Assembly (NCBI GenBank): GCA_944393455.1
Contig: CALYAH010000077.1
Location: 1 to 13,805 of the forward strand
DNA length: 13,805 nt
Reading direction: 5' to 3'
Source of the DNA: an uncultured Clostridia bacterium
GTDB taxonomy: Bacteria > Bacillota > Clostridia > TANB77 > CAG-508
Below, piece by piece: positions 7,479 to 13,805 of the stretch (its first letter is position 1; every line of letters begins with the position of its first letter). The notes beneath the pieces are model-generated. The model was not told the DNA's origin and made no database searches. It saw only the letters and a program-made list of their open reading frames with translations. Both the position numbers and the translations under genes were made by a program.

Positions 7479-7535
7479 AAATAACGAATGTATAAATAAT
7501 AATAGAAAATATGTAAAAGATAAGGAGAAGTCAAT

Positions 7536-7904
7536 ATGAAAAAATTAAGTTTAATTAAAGTAATTTCAATTTTATTAATTAGTACAATGGTAATTTTATT
7601 TACTACAAGCGTTAATGCAGCAGATAATAATGGATTTAACGATTTAACAGATACTTTAACAAGTAATGGTACAAATACTAATTCAGGAAACACAAACAAT
7701 GGAGCAACAAATACTAATACAGCAGGAACAAACAATAATGCAAACAACCAAAACAGAAATACAAATAATTCAAGTATTTACAATAACACAAACTTACCAA
7801 AAACAGGTATTGAAGATTCAATCCCAGTTGCTATGTTAGTTGTTGTATTTGGAATATCAGCAGTATATGCTTATAAAAAGATTAAAGATTATAAAAATAT
7901 TTAG
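7536..7904 (+). CDS. LPXTG cell-wall-anchored mini-protein (122 residues)
   Basis: A very small sortase substrate. Residues 1-28 form a signal peptide (MKK, hydrophobic core, VNA before cleavage). Residues 29-86 are a low-complexity Asn/Thr/Gly-rich segment with no recognisable fold. LPKTG is at residues 87-91, followed by a membrane segment (SIPVAMLVVVFGISAVYAY) and a Lys-rich tail. After signal-peptide and sortase cleavage only about 62 residues would stay on the wall, too few for a projecting adhesin. RBS AAGGAG 7522-7527. Two promoters precede it and a strong terminator follows. It converges on a sortase, which probably anchors it. The role is unknown: a spacer, a glycosylated coat or a signal peptide are possible. 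The sorting signal is certain, the function is not. Confidence 0.93.
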   Translation: MKKLSLIKVISILLISTMVILFTTSVNAADNNGFNDLTDTLTSNGTNTNSGNTNNGATNTNTAGTNNNANNQNRNTNNSSIYNNTNLPKTGIEDSIPVAMLVVVFGISAVYAYKKIKDYKNI

Positions 7905-7915
7905 TAAATAAATTT

Positions 7916-7949
7916 AGAAGACTTTTATAGCAAAAGTCTTCTTTTTTTA
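7916..7949 (+). terminator. Intrinsic terminator of the LPXTG gene
   Basis: AGAAGACTTTT (7916-7926) and AAAAGTCTTCT (7932-7942) form an 11-bp stem with an ATAGC loop and a seven-T tail. On the minus strand the hairpin is followed only by weak T content, so it may stop sortase transcription less well. Confidence 0.88.
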
Positions 7950-7970
7950 TGTTATTTTCTATATAATATT

Positions 7971-8594
7971 TTAATCAACTTGACGTGCTTTTATTATCAT
8001 TCTATTTAGATTCAAATTATTGCAAGTAATTAGAGTTAATTCTTTCGAGAATGGATTATAATCGAAAATTGGTGAAAGATCTGACTCGTGTACCTCATAA
8101 AAACTAAAAACCTTATAAATGTACTTGTTTCCTGAATTATCATAAATATAAATTTCGTCATTATTGTTTAATAGATAAAGATTACTAAAGAACATAGAAT
8201 TATTATAATTGTGACCAGCAATACAAATATTACCATTTTCTTGTGGATTAGTACCATAAAACTTGCAAGGAGAAATTTTTAATAATTCTTCATTTAGATT
8301 AGAAAAAACAGGGTAATAAACATTTATTTTAGGAATTTCAATTATTCCGAAAAGACTATTTTCATCATCATTTTCTTGAACTTCCTGAAAAGTATTTGCA
8401 TATAGCTTATAAATATTATAATTACCAATTAAATTACTAGAAAGTTGTTCCTTTTTATTTAAATTAAAAAAAGAATATATTATGAATATAATAAGAGAGA
8501 GCATTAGAATAATAGAAATTGTAAATTGCAATTTGAAAAATTTTTTATTTACTTTTTTATTATTTTTAATTTTCGTACTTAAAATTTGATTCAT
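7971..8594 (-). CDS. Sortase (transpeptidase)
   Basis: Sortases cut LPXTG-type signals and attach proteins to the cell wall from the outer membrane face. This 207-residue protein has a basic N-terminus, one membrane anchor (about 24-43) and a sortase beta-barrel beginning near 'LFGIIEIPKINVYYPVF'. All three catalytic residues are visible: H128 in IAGHNYNN, C191 in TLITCNN and R198 in LNRMIIKA. The TLxTC...R arrangement and size suggest a class D-like (or A-like) housekeeping sortase; class cannot be settled by eye. It converges on the LPXTG mini-protein, its likely substrate. A GGGAG sequence lies upstream of the ATG at 8594. The very Asn-rich composition is in line with the AT-rich genome. 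Confidence 0.92.
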   Translation of the reverse strand: MNQILSTKIKNNKKVNKKFFKLQFTISIILMLSLIIFIIYSFFNLNKKEQLSSNLIGNYNIYKLYANTFQEVQENDDENSLFGIIEIPKINVYYPVFSNLNEELLKISPCKFYGTNPQENGNICIAGHNYNNSMFFSNLYLLNNNDEIYIYDNSGNKYIYKVFSFYEVHESDLSPIFDYNPFSKELTLITCNNLNLNRMIIKARQVD

Positions 8595-8723
8595 TAAATT
8601 CTCCCATTTTTTATAATTTATATTATCTAAATTTTGTTACCATTGAGCTATAATTTCAAACTAATATAAATTTGAATCGTAACTATATTTTATGTAAAAA
8701 ACTAAATATTATTATGAAAAAAC

Positions 8724-8752
8724 TTGTCAAAAAAAAATAATTTTGTTATGAT
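8724..8752 (+). promoter_or_regulatory. Promoter of the MFS gene (decides its start)
   Basis: TTGTCA (8724-8729), 17 bases and TATGAT (8747-8752), with TG at 8744-8745 as an extended -10. The predicted transcription start is near 8759, which rules out the in-frame ATG at 8759 as a normal start and favours the ATG at 8780 with AAGGAG at 8768-8773. Confidence 0.75.
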
Positions 8753-8779
8753 TAAAATATGATGAATAAGGAGAAGAGA

Positions 8780-10075
8780 ATGAAAAATACTAAAGAACAA
8801 ATTATAAGACACAAAAAGAAAAATGTTAGAATTTTTCCAATTTACAAAACTGTTTCATGGGATTTGTTATTTTATTTTCCTATAATATTCTTATTTTTAA
8901 CACAAGTAAAAGGATTATCTGCATCTCAAGTATTATTTGCAGATGCCTTCTATACATTGTTAAATACTTTTTGGCAATTACCAGTAACTAGTTTAGTCGA
9001 CAGAATTGGAAAAAAGAACTGCTTAATCATAGGAAATGTATTGTACTCTTTGAGTATATTAGCTATGATTTTTATGCAAAATTATTATGAATTATTAATA
9101 ATACAATTTATTTATGCACTAGGATATTCAACAAAAGGAATTTGTGAGTCAAATATTTTATATGATTCATTACCAACAGGAAAAAAGAGGGGAAAAGTAT
9201 TTTCTACGATAGATGGAAAATCCGCTTCTTATTTTTATCTTTTTGATTCCATATCATCTGTAATTGCTGGATTTACATTTGTTATTAACGGATATATTCC
9301 AATGATTTTATGTTTTATATGTTGTGTTATTTCAACAATAATATCTTTTAAATTTAGACATACAGTTATCTTAGAAGAAAAAGTAAAGCCTATTAGCTTA
9401 AAAGAATATTTTGGACAACTAAGAGATTCACTTGGATTTTTTGCTAAATCTAAAAGAATTAAACTATTGATTTCGTTAAATGCTGTTTTTATGGGACTAG
9501 TTCTAGGAATTGTAAATTTAAGAAGCAGTATGTTAAGTGAAATGAAAGTACCAGAAGAATATTTTGGAGTTATTTTTGCATTACTACAGTTATCAGCAGC
9601 TTTTACATCAAGACAAAGTAATAAAATACACAATGCTTTTAGAAATAAAACATTAACATATTTAACTATTCCTGTTACTATTTCTTGTATTATTATAGGT
9701 TTTATTGGTGGAGATCCACTTTCTAAATCTTCTTTAATACTAATCTTTCTATTATATTTACTACAATATGCAATAAAAGGACCATATCAAGCATTAATTA
9801 GTCGATATTTAAATAACTTTACAAATAGAAAAATAAGACCAAAAATTACTGCACTAAAACATTTATCATCAAATTTATTTACAGCTGGTATATCTTTATT
9901 ATGTGCGTTACTACTTGAAATAACAACAACGGCAAATACCTTTATTATAATTGGCTGCATAACAACTATTTTTATTGTTTTGTTATTAGATTATATGAGA
10001 GGTAGAGTAGGATTAAAACCAGAGCAATATAGTAAAGAAGATATTAAATATAGTTTAAATAGACCGATTAAATAA
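8780..10075 (+). CDS. Major facilitator superfamily transporter
   Basis: A 431-residue polytopic membrane protein with about twelve hydrophobic helices, the normal MFS length. After the second helix comes 'SLVDRIGKKN', the MFS signature A loop (D-R-x-G-K/R-K/R), supporting proton- or solute-driven transport. A cytoplasmic loop near residues 190-215 (FRHTVILEEKVKPISLKEYFGQLRDSLGFF) separates the two six-helix halves. The substrate cannot be predicted; drug or metabolite efflux is typical of such stand-alone genes. The start at 8780 is set by AAGGAG (8768-8773) and by the promoter that would initiate near 8759. The gene is divergent from the sortase and convergent with the 143-residue unknown gene, with a long shared hairpin at its end. 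Confidence 0.88.
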   Translation: MKNTKEQIIRHKKKNVRIFPIYKTVSWDLLFYFPIIFLFLTQVKGLSASQVLFADAFYTLLNTFWQLPVTSLVDRIGKKNCLIIGNVLYSLSILAMIFMQNYYELLIIQFIYALGYSTKGICESNILYDSLPTGKKRGKVFSTIDGKSASYFYLFDSISSVIAGFTFVINGYIPMILCFICCVISTIISFKFRHTVILEEKVKPISLKEYFGQLRDSLGFFAKSKRIKLLISLNAVFMGLVLGIVNLRSSMLSEMKVPEEYFGVIFALLQLSAAFTSRQSNKIHNAFRNKTLTYLTIPVTISCIIIGFIGGDPLSKSSLILIFLLYLLQYAIKGPYQALISRYLNNFTNRKIRPKITALKHLSSNLFTAGISLLCALLLEITTTANTFIIIGCITTIFIVLLLDYMRGRVGLKPEQYSKEDIKYSLNRPIK

Positions 10076-10114
10076 TTAGAAGGAAAGATTTTATAAAATC
10101 TTTCCTCTTCTAAT
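10075..10114. terminator. Bidirectional terminator between convergent genes
   Basis: The 26 bases at 10081-10106 are a perfect palindrome (AGGAAAGATTTTA and its complement). Outer arms ATTAGA (10075-10080) and TCTAAT (10109-10114) extend the stem past a two-base bulge, giving about 19 paired bases. It lies between the MFS stop and the end of the minus-strand gene at 10117. Confidence 0.8.
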
Positions 10115-10116
10115 TT

Positions 10117-10548
10117 CTAATAAGATTCTTTTAATTGTTTTTTATAAATACTAGGTGCTACTTCAAATCTGATTTCAAAACATCTAAAATCAAATAATTC
10201 ATTTTCATCTAAACAATCTAAATAAATGTCTAACTCATCTAGATTCCTACAAGCCGCAATAATAATAGGATTTAATTCGTATTTGAACATTAATTCTAAA
10301 CTTAAATCCAAAGCACTTATAATAGATGTTTTTTCTTTATGTAGCATTAAGTTAAAAGTTTCTCTAAATCTAGCTACTGGTGCATTTTTAAACTGATTCA
10401 AAGGTAACACATATAACTGTTCAATTACGTCTTTTGTAGATTTATATTTGTTTTCTGAATCATGATAAATTTTTTCAACATCAGCATATTTGTAAGGTAA
10501 ATATGCCTTTTGATCTTTTTCAGAAATAATTAAAACATTATTATCCAT
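10117..10548 (-). CDS. Conserved hypothetical protein, 143 residues
   Basis: The pattern is familiar from uncharacterised Clostridia proteins, but I know no function. It opens 'NNVLIISEKDQKAYLPYKYADVEKIY' (a possible short beta unit). A helical body follows with 'ARFRETFNLMLHKEKTSIISALDLSLELMFKYELNPIIIAACRNLDELDIYLDCLDENELFDFRCFEIRFEVAPS'. No signal peptide or membrane segment is seen, so it is probably cytoplasmic. The start is well set: GGAGG (complement of 10556-10560) lies seven bases before the ATG at 10548. A minus-strand TATAAT (complement of 10587-10592) is a candidate -10, with no good -35. It is transcribed alone, divergent from the signal peptidase gene. Confidence 0.85.
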   Translation of the reverse strand: MDNNVLIISEKDQKAYLPYKYADVEKIYHDSENKYKSTKDVIEQLYVLPLNQFKNAPVARFRETFNLMLHKEKTSIISALDLSLELMFKYELNPIIIAACRNLDELDIYLDCLDENELFDFRCFEIRFEVAPSIYKKQLKESY

Positions 10549-10644
10549 TTAGTATCCTCCAAAGTTTTAGTATATTCTTATTATTTATTATAACTCAAAA
10601 ATGTTATTAAAAATATTACATTTTTATGACATACATATCGAATA

Positions 10645-10673
10645 TTGAAAAGAAAAATGTCATATGTTATATT
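10645..10673 (+). promoter_or_regulatory. Promoter of the signal peptidase/SOD operon
   Basis: TTGAAA (10645-10650), 17 bases and TATATT (10668-10673), with TG at 10665-10666 as an extended -10. An inverted repeat TATGACAT (10625-10632)/ATGTCATA (10657-10664) straddles the -35 and could be an operator. Confidence 0.65.
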
Positions 10674-10707
10674 TAATAGAGATAATACATAAGAAAAGGA
10701 GAAAAAA

Positions 10708-11319
10708 GTGTACAAAATTAGTGATTTTAACAAATCAAGTAGACATATGTATATATTTATAAAAATACTTAGTATACTGATTTATATGATTTTAATACCA
10801 ATTATCATATTTAGTTTTACAATGTTTATAAAGTCTTGTTTAAACCCAAACGAAACTCCAGATTTCTTGGGATATAAAAGTTTTGTTATCGTTTCTGAAA
10901 GTATGGAACCAACTATTATGACAGGAGATGCTATATTTACTAAAAAGATAAAGCAGGAAGATTTAAGAGTAAACGATATTATATCTTTTAGGCAAGGAAA
11001 TGAAATAATTACACATAAGATAGTTGATATAATAGAGGAAGATGGGATAACTAGATACAAAACTAAAGGAGACAATAATAAAAATGAGGATAAAGAAACC
11101 GTTACTTATGATAAAATCGAAGGAAAATATGAATTTAAGTTAAATGGATTCGGAAAAATAATAGAAATTTTAAAAAATAAAATAACATTAGTTGTGTTAT
11201 TAATACTATTGGTATTTATTTCTGTTTGCCAAGTACGAATTAGTAAGAAAAGACTAAAAAGAAAAGAAAAAAGATATAAATATAATAAAGAATTGAATAT
11301 TAATAATAAAATCTCTTAA
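10708..11319 (+). CDS. Signal peptidase I, SipW/ER type (S26B)
   Basis: This membrane protease removes signal peptides outside the membrane. The 203-residue protein has a long N-terminal membrane segment (about 16-42), the catalytic Ser S65 in VIVSESMEPTI, and H103 in ITHKIVD where ordinary bacterial enzymes use Lys. The Ser-His pair marks the SipW/archaeal/ER branch. The sequence RYKTKGDNN is the conserved GD(N/S) box. A second membrane segment (LVVLLILLVFISVCQV) and a strongly basic C-terminal tail follow. It starts at GTG 10708, supported by AAGGAG (10696-10701) six bases before it; the next in-frame ATG (10747) would cut into the N-terminus. SipW enzymes usually sit beside dedicated substrates such as TasA; none is visible here. 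The gene is probably co-transcribed with the SOD gene 43 bases downstream. Confidence 0.9.
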   Translation: MYKISDFNKSSRHMYIFIKILSILIYMILIPIIIFSFTMFIKSCLNPNETPDFLGYKSFVIVSESMEPTIMTGDAIFTKKIKQEDLRVNDIISFRQGNEIITHKIVDIIEEDGITRYKTKGDNNKNEDKETVTYDKIEGKYEFKLNGFGKIIEILKNKITLVVLLILLVFISVCQVRISKKRLKRKEKRYKYNKELNINNKIS

Positions 11320-11362
11320 AATGAATATATTAATTTATAGGAATTTTAGGAGGTTTTTTATT

Positions 11363-11962
11363 ATGTTAAAAATGATTGACTTACCATATCCTTTAAATAG
11401 CCTAGAACCATATTATTCCACAGAAACATTAGATTTACATTATAATATTTTATATAAAGGATATGTAGATAATACAAATAAAACAGAAGAAAAATTACAA
11501 AATGCAAGAAATACAGGAAATTTTGAGAACATAAAATGTTTGGAAAAAAATTTAAGTTTTTTTGGTTCAGGAGTTATTTTACATGAGCTATTTTTCTTAA
11601 ATATGGGACCAGCAATTCCAACAGAACCAAATACACAATTAATGGAACAAATTATTAAAGATTTTGGAAGTTTTGAAAAATTTAAGCAACAATTTACTGA
11701 AGCAAGTAAGGCAGTAGAGGCTTCGGGATGGTGCATGTTAGTTTGGGTTCCAAAGTGGCAAAAATTAGAAGTTTTACAATGTGAAAAACATCAAAATTTA
11801 ACTCTTTGGGGATGCCAACCTCTCTTAGTATTAGATATGTGGGAACATTCGTATTATTTGCAATATAAAACAAAAAGACCAGAATATGTAGAAGCCTTTT
11901 GGAATATTGTGAATTGGAATGAAGTAAGCAAAAGATACAAAAAATTGTTAACAAATAATTAA
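11363..11962 (+). CDS. Fe/Mn superoxide dismutase family protein
   Basis: Members convert superoxide to hydrogen peroxide and oxygen in the cytoplasm. The 199-residue length is normal. The metal ligands are present: H26 (TLDLHYN), H74 (ILHELFF), D158 and H162 (LDMWEHSYYL). Gateway Tyr34 and Q144, which aligns with the Mn-type outer-shell Gln, are also visible. The usual HHxxHH segment at 26-31 is HYNILY, so the second-shell His at position 30 is Leu. This seems typical of a clostridial branch but is unlike Escherichia or Bacillus enzymes. ATG 11363 is chosen because AGGAGG (11348-11353) lies nine bases upstream; the in-frame ATG at 11321 has no RBS. It is probably the second gene of the signal peptidase operon. 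Metal preference is uncertain. Confidence 0.9.
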   Translation: MLKMIDLPYPLNSLEPYYSTETLDLHYNILYKGYVDNTNKTEEKLQNARNTGNFENIKCLEKNLSFFGSGVILHELFFLNMGPAIPTEPNTQLMEQIIKDFGSFEKFKQQFTEASKAVEASGWCMLVWVPKWQKLEVLQCEKHQNLTLWGCQPLLVLDMWEHSYYLQYKTKRPEYVEAFWNIVNWNEVSKRYKKLLTNN

Positions 11963-11973
11963 TAATTTTTTTC

Positions 11974-12001
11974 TTGTATAAACTGTCTTTTTTTATATAC
12001 T
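11974..12001 (+). promoter_or_regulatory. Weak candidate promoter of the HAD/MBL operon
   Basis: TTGTAT (11974-11979) and TATACT (11996-12001) are 16 bases apart, and TATGAT at 12002-12007 is an alternative -10. It lies in a 69-base gap with no clear terminator for the SOD gene. Confidence 0.3.
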
Positions 12002-12031
12002 TATGATAAAATGGTCTCAGTAGAAAGAGAG

Positions 12032-12866
12032 ATGATGAAATTGTATAAAGCTGTATTCATTGATATTGATGGTACATTAAAAAATGATGAAAGAATAATT
12101 ACAAAAAGGACAAAAGATGCAATAAAGGAGGTTGTGCGGATTAGGTATACTTGTAGTAATTTGTTCAGGTAGACCTAAAAAAAGTGCAATACAGATTAGC
12201 CAAGAAGTAGGAGCCAGTAACTATGTTATTAGCTCTAATGGTGCTGCAGGATATGATTATAAAAAAGAAGAATTTTTATTTAGTAATAAAATGAAAAAAG
12301 AGGATTGCATAAAAATATATGAAATGGCAAAAGAAAATGATGTAAAATTTATTATGAATACTAAACAGACAAGAGTAGTTACAAAAATAGACGATAATTT
12401 TAGCGATACATTATTATCAGAGCCAATAGAACAATTTTTAGAAAAAACAGAAGTTATGCAATGTATATTGCAAGATAAAGATTTTGAAAAAATTAGAGAA
12501 TTAAAAAATAAAATAACACATATGGAAGGTATAGAAATTAAAAATCAGTCTAAGAGTTTAACAAATCCTGTTGTAAAGCCAACTGATATCACTTATTGTG
12601 ATGTAGCAGATGAACTTACTTCAAAAGGTTATGGAGTAGAACAATTTTGTAAAAAATTAAACATAGATACCAAAGATGCTATCAGCATAGGGGACGATTA
12701 TAATGATGTTACAATGTTTAATGTTACAGGATATAGTGTTGCAATGGGGAATGCAAATGAAGAGGTAAAAGCATGCGCAAAAGAAGTAACAGAAACAAAT
12801 AATGAAGATGGAGTAGCTGTATTTTTAGAAAAATTAGTAAGAAATAAAGGAGAATTAAAATGTTAG
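12032..12866 (+). pseudogene. Cof-type HAD hydrolase, frameshifted near its start
   Basis: A haloacid-dehalogenase-superfamily phosphatase of the Cof/YbiV group, usually acting on sugar or nucleotide phosphates. From ATG 12032 or 12035 the frame reads M-K-L-Y-K-A-V-F-I-D-I-D-G-T-L, the nucleophile motif I, and runs to K-D-A-I-K-E-V at about 12133. The rest (G-L-G-I-L-V-V-I-C-S-G-R-P, motif II; later ISIGDDYNDVTMF, motif IV) is in the frame that ends at 12866. Removing one base within 12130-12134 joins them into a protein of about 277 residues, so this is a +1 lesion. Without it, translation would have to begin after the catalytic Asp. The 3' end overlaps the next gene's start (ATGTTAG), showing an operon. 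The substrate is unknown. Confidence 0.87.
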
Positions 12867-13492
12867 AAAATGTAGAATTATTATGCCATAACTGTATACG
12901 TTTTTTTGGAGATGTTGTAATTTATACTGACCCATTTAAATTAAATAAAATTTATTCTGATGCAGATATTATTTTAATTACACATTCTCATTATGACCAT
13001 TTTTCAGAAGAAGATATAAAAAAAGTAAAAAAAGAAGATACAAAAATTGTTGTTACAGATGATTTATATGATAAAACTATAAGCTTAGGTTTTAACAAAG
13101 AAAATATTTTTATGGTTAAACCTAATCAAAACCTAGAAATAAATAATATAAAGATAAAAACCATTCCTGCTTATAATACAAACAAGAACTTTCATCCAAA
13201 AGAAAATAATTGGGTAGGATATATATTAGAAATTAATGATGTTAAATATTATATAGCTGGAGATACTGATATAACTGAAGAAAATAAAGCTGTTAAATGT
13301 GATGTTGCTTTTGTTCCAGTAGGAGGTACTTACACTATGACTGGTAAAGAAGCAGCTACACTAGTAAATGAAATAAAACCTAAAATTGCTATTCCAGTTC
13401 ATTACGGAGTAATTGTTGGAACGAAAGAGGATGCAATAGAATTTGAGGAAAATTTAATAAGTGATATACAATGTAAAAAATTAATGAAATAG
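12860..13492 (+). CDS. Metallo-beta-lactamase-fold metal-dependent hydrolase
   Basis: A 210-residue cytoplasmic hydrolase of the UlaG/UPF0173-like group. It shows T-D-P (residues 23-25), the metal-binding HSHYDH motif (42-47), AGDTD (133-137) with the bridging Asp D135, and H181 in PVHYG. The segment VAFVPVGGTYTMTGKEAATLVNEIKP is typical of the branch whose members act on phosphodiester or lactone-like substrates; the actual substrate is unknown. AAAGGAG (12846-12852) precedes the ATG at 12860, which overlaps the HAD stop by seven bases, so the two are translationally coupled and may act in one salvage or detoxification step. No hairpin terminator is visible directly after the stop, other than the inverted repeats before dpaB. 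Confidence 0.9.
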   Translation: MLENVELLCHNCIRFFGDVVIYTDPFKLNKIYSDADIILITHSHYDHFSEEDIKKVKKEDTKIVVTDDLYDKTISLGFNKENIFMVKPNQNLEINNIKIKTIPAYNTNKNFHPKENNWVGYILEINDVKYYIAGDTDITEENKAVKCDVAFVPVGGTYTMTGKEAATLVNEIKPKIAIPVHYGVIVGTKEDAIEFEENLISDIQCKKLMK

Positions 13493-13500
13493 AATAAAAA

Positions 13501-13574
13501 TAACTCCAAAATCGACAAATTTTCATATTATATATCAATGTAATATGAAAGGAGGATGGAGAAATTTGGAGTTA
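13501..13574. repeat. Nested inverted repeats over the dpaB leader and start codon
   Basis: The outer arms TAACTCCAAA (13501-13510) and TTTGGAGTTA (13565-13574) are perfect 10-base complements, and the right arm contains the TTG start codon (13566-13568). The inner arms TTTCATATTA (13521-13530) and TAATATGAAA (13541-13550) are also perfect and end directly before the GGAGG at 13551. RNA read from upstream could hide the start codon. Confidence 0.75.
13524..13532 (+). promoter_or_regulatory. Possible sporulation sigma -10 for dpaB
   Basis: CATATTATA at 13524-13532 fits the sigma-K -10 pattern CATAnnnTA, and dpa genes are mother-cell genes in Bacillus. No AC lies at the correct -35 distance, so this is only a suggestion. 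Confidence 0.25.
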
Positions 13575-13805
13575 AAAGGAACAAAAATAGGATTTGTGTT
13601 AACAGGATCTTTCTGTACTTTTCAAAAAGTAATACCAAAAATAAAAGAGTTGGTAAAGCAAGAAGCAGAGGTAATTCCAATTATGTCTTTTAATGCATAT
13701 AATCTGGATACTAAATTTGGTAAAGCTAAAGATTTTATAAAGGAAATTGAAGAAATTACAAAGAAAAAAATTATACACACTATACAAGATACTGAACCAA
13801 TAGGG
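13566..13805 (+). CDS. dpaB: Dipicolinate synthase subunit B (3' partial)
   Basis: DpaB (SpoVFB) is the flavoprotein-like subunit of dipicolinate synthase, which makes the pyridine-2,6-dicarboxylate stored in spore cores. The first 80 residues are in the window: M-E-L-K-G-T-K-I-G-F-V-L-T-G-S-F-C-T-F-Q, then EVIPIMSFNAYNLDTKFGKAKDFIKEIEEIT and IQDTEPIG. They follow the characteristic family start 'LKGKxIGFGFTGSxCT' and the later TRFG and EPLG segments. It starts at TTG 13566, ten bases after GGAGG (13551-13555); the ATG at 13556 is in another frame. The usual partner dpaA is not upstream, where an unrelated MBL gene lies. The open frame reaches the right edge. Confidence in the family is high. 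Confidence 0.9.
   Translation, partial: MELKGTKIGFVLTGSFCTFQKVIPKIKELVKQEAEVIPIMSFNAYNLDTKFGKAKDFIKEIEEITKKKIIHTIQDTEPIG

Noticed and set aside
8655..8676. TTCAAA/TTTGAA inverted repeat between sortase and MFS genes
   Set aside because: Six-base arms are expected by chance in this composition.
8759..8761. ATG at 8759 as the MFS start
   Set aside because: It falls at the predicted transcription start and has no RBS; ATG 8780 has AAGGAG at the right distance.
10625..10664. Inverted repeat TATGACAT/ATGTCATA as a proven operator
   Set aside because: The eight-base arms are short for such AT-rich DNA and chance is likely, so it is noted only with the promoter.

Overview
The window is strongly AT-rich DNA from a low-GC Gram-positive, endospore-forming bacterium, most likely an uncultured (perhaps gut-associated) Clostridia member. 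The evidence is a sporulation sigma factor SigH, the start of dipicolinate synthase subunit B (DpaB), AGGAGG ribosome-binding sites, a T-box leader on thrS, and an LPXTG protein beside a sortase. No species can be named from the sequence.

Layout, left to right. A DNA-alkylation-repair (AlkD-like) gene enters from the left edge. Next comes a membrane-anchored glycosyl hydrolase 18 protein, broken by a +1 frameshift, and then sigH behind a perfect consensus promoter embedded in nested inverted repeats. A bidirectional terminator separates sigH from a minus-strand tRNA-Thr(GGT). Divergent from the tRNA is a threonine T-box riboswitch, a REP-like palindromic block and thrS. thrS carries an in-frame TGA where the conserved Trp of its SGHW motif should be. 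A small unknown gene and ychF follow. Then a 122-residue LPXTG mini-protein converges on a sortase. An MFS transporter converges on a conserved unknown gene. A SipW-type signal peptidase and an Fe/Mn superoxide dismutase probably form one operon, as do a frameshifted Cof-type HAD phosphatase and a metallo-beta-lactamase-fold hydrolase. The right edge cuts dpaB.

Most genes are core or housekeeping. There is no insertion sequence, phage gene, CRISPR array or toxin-antitoxin pair, and no single new multi-gene system is evident. The best leads are regulatory. Nested inverted repeats enclose the sigH promoter and the dpaB start region, and an REP-like element sits in the thrS leader. The LPXTG mini-protein/sortase pair is the main protein-level lead. 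Three conserved genes each carry one disabling lesion (two +1 shifts and one TGG-to-TGA). Because thrS is normally essential, sequence or assembly error is the simplest explanation, though real decay cannot be excluded.
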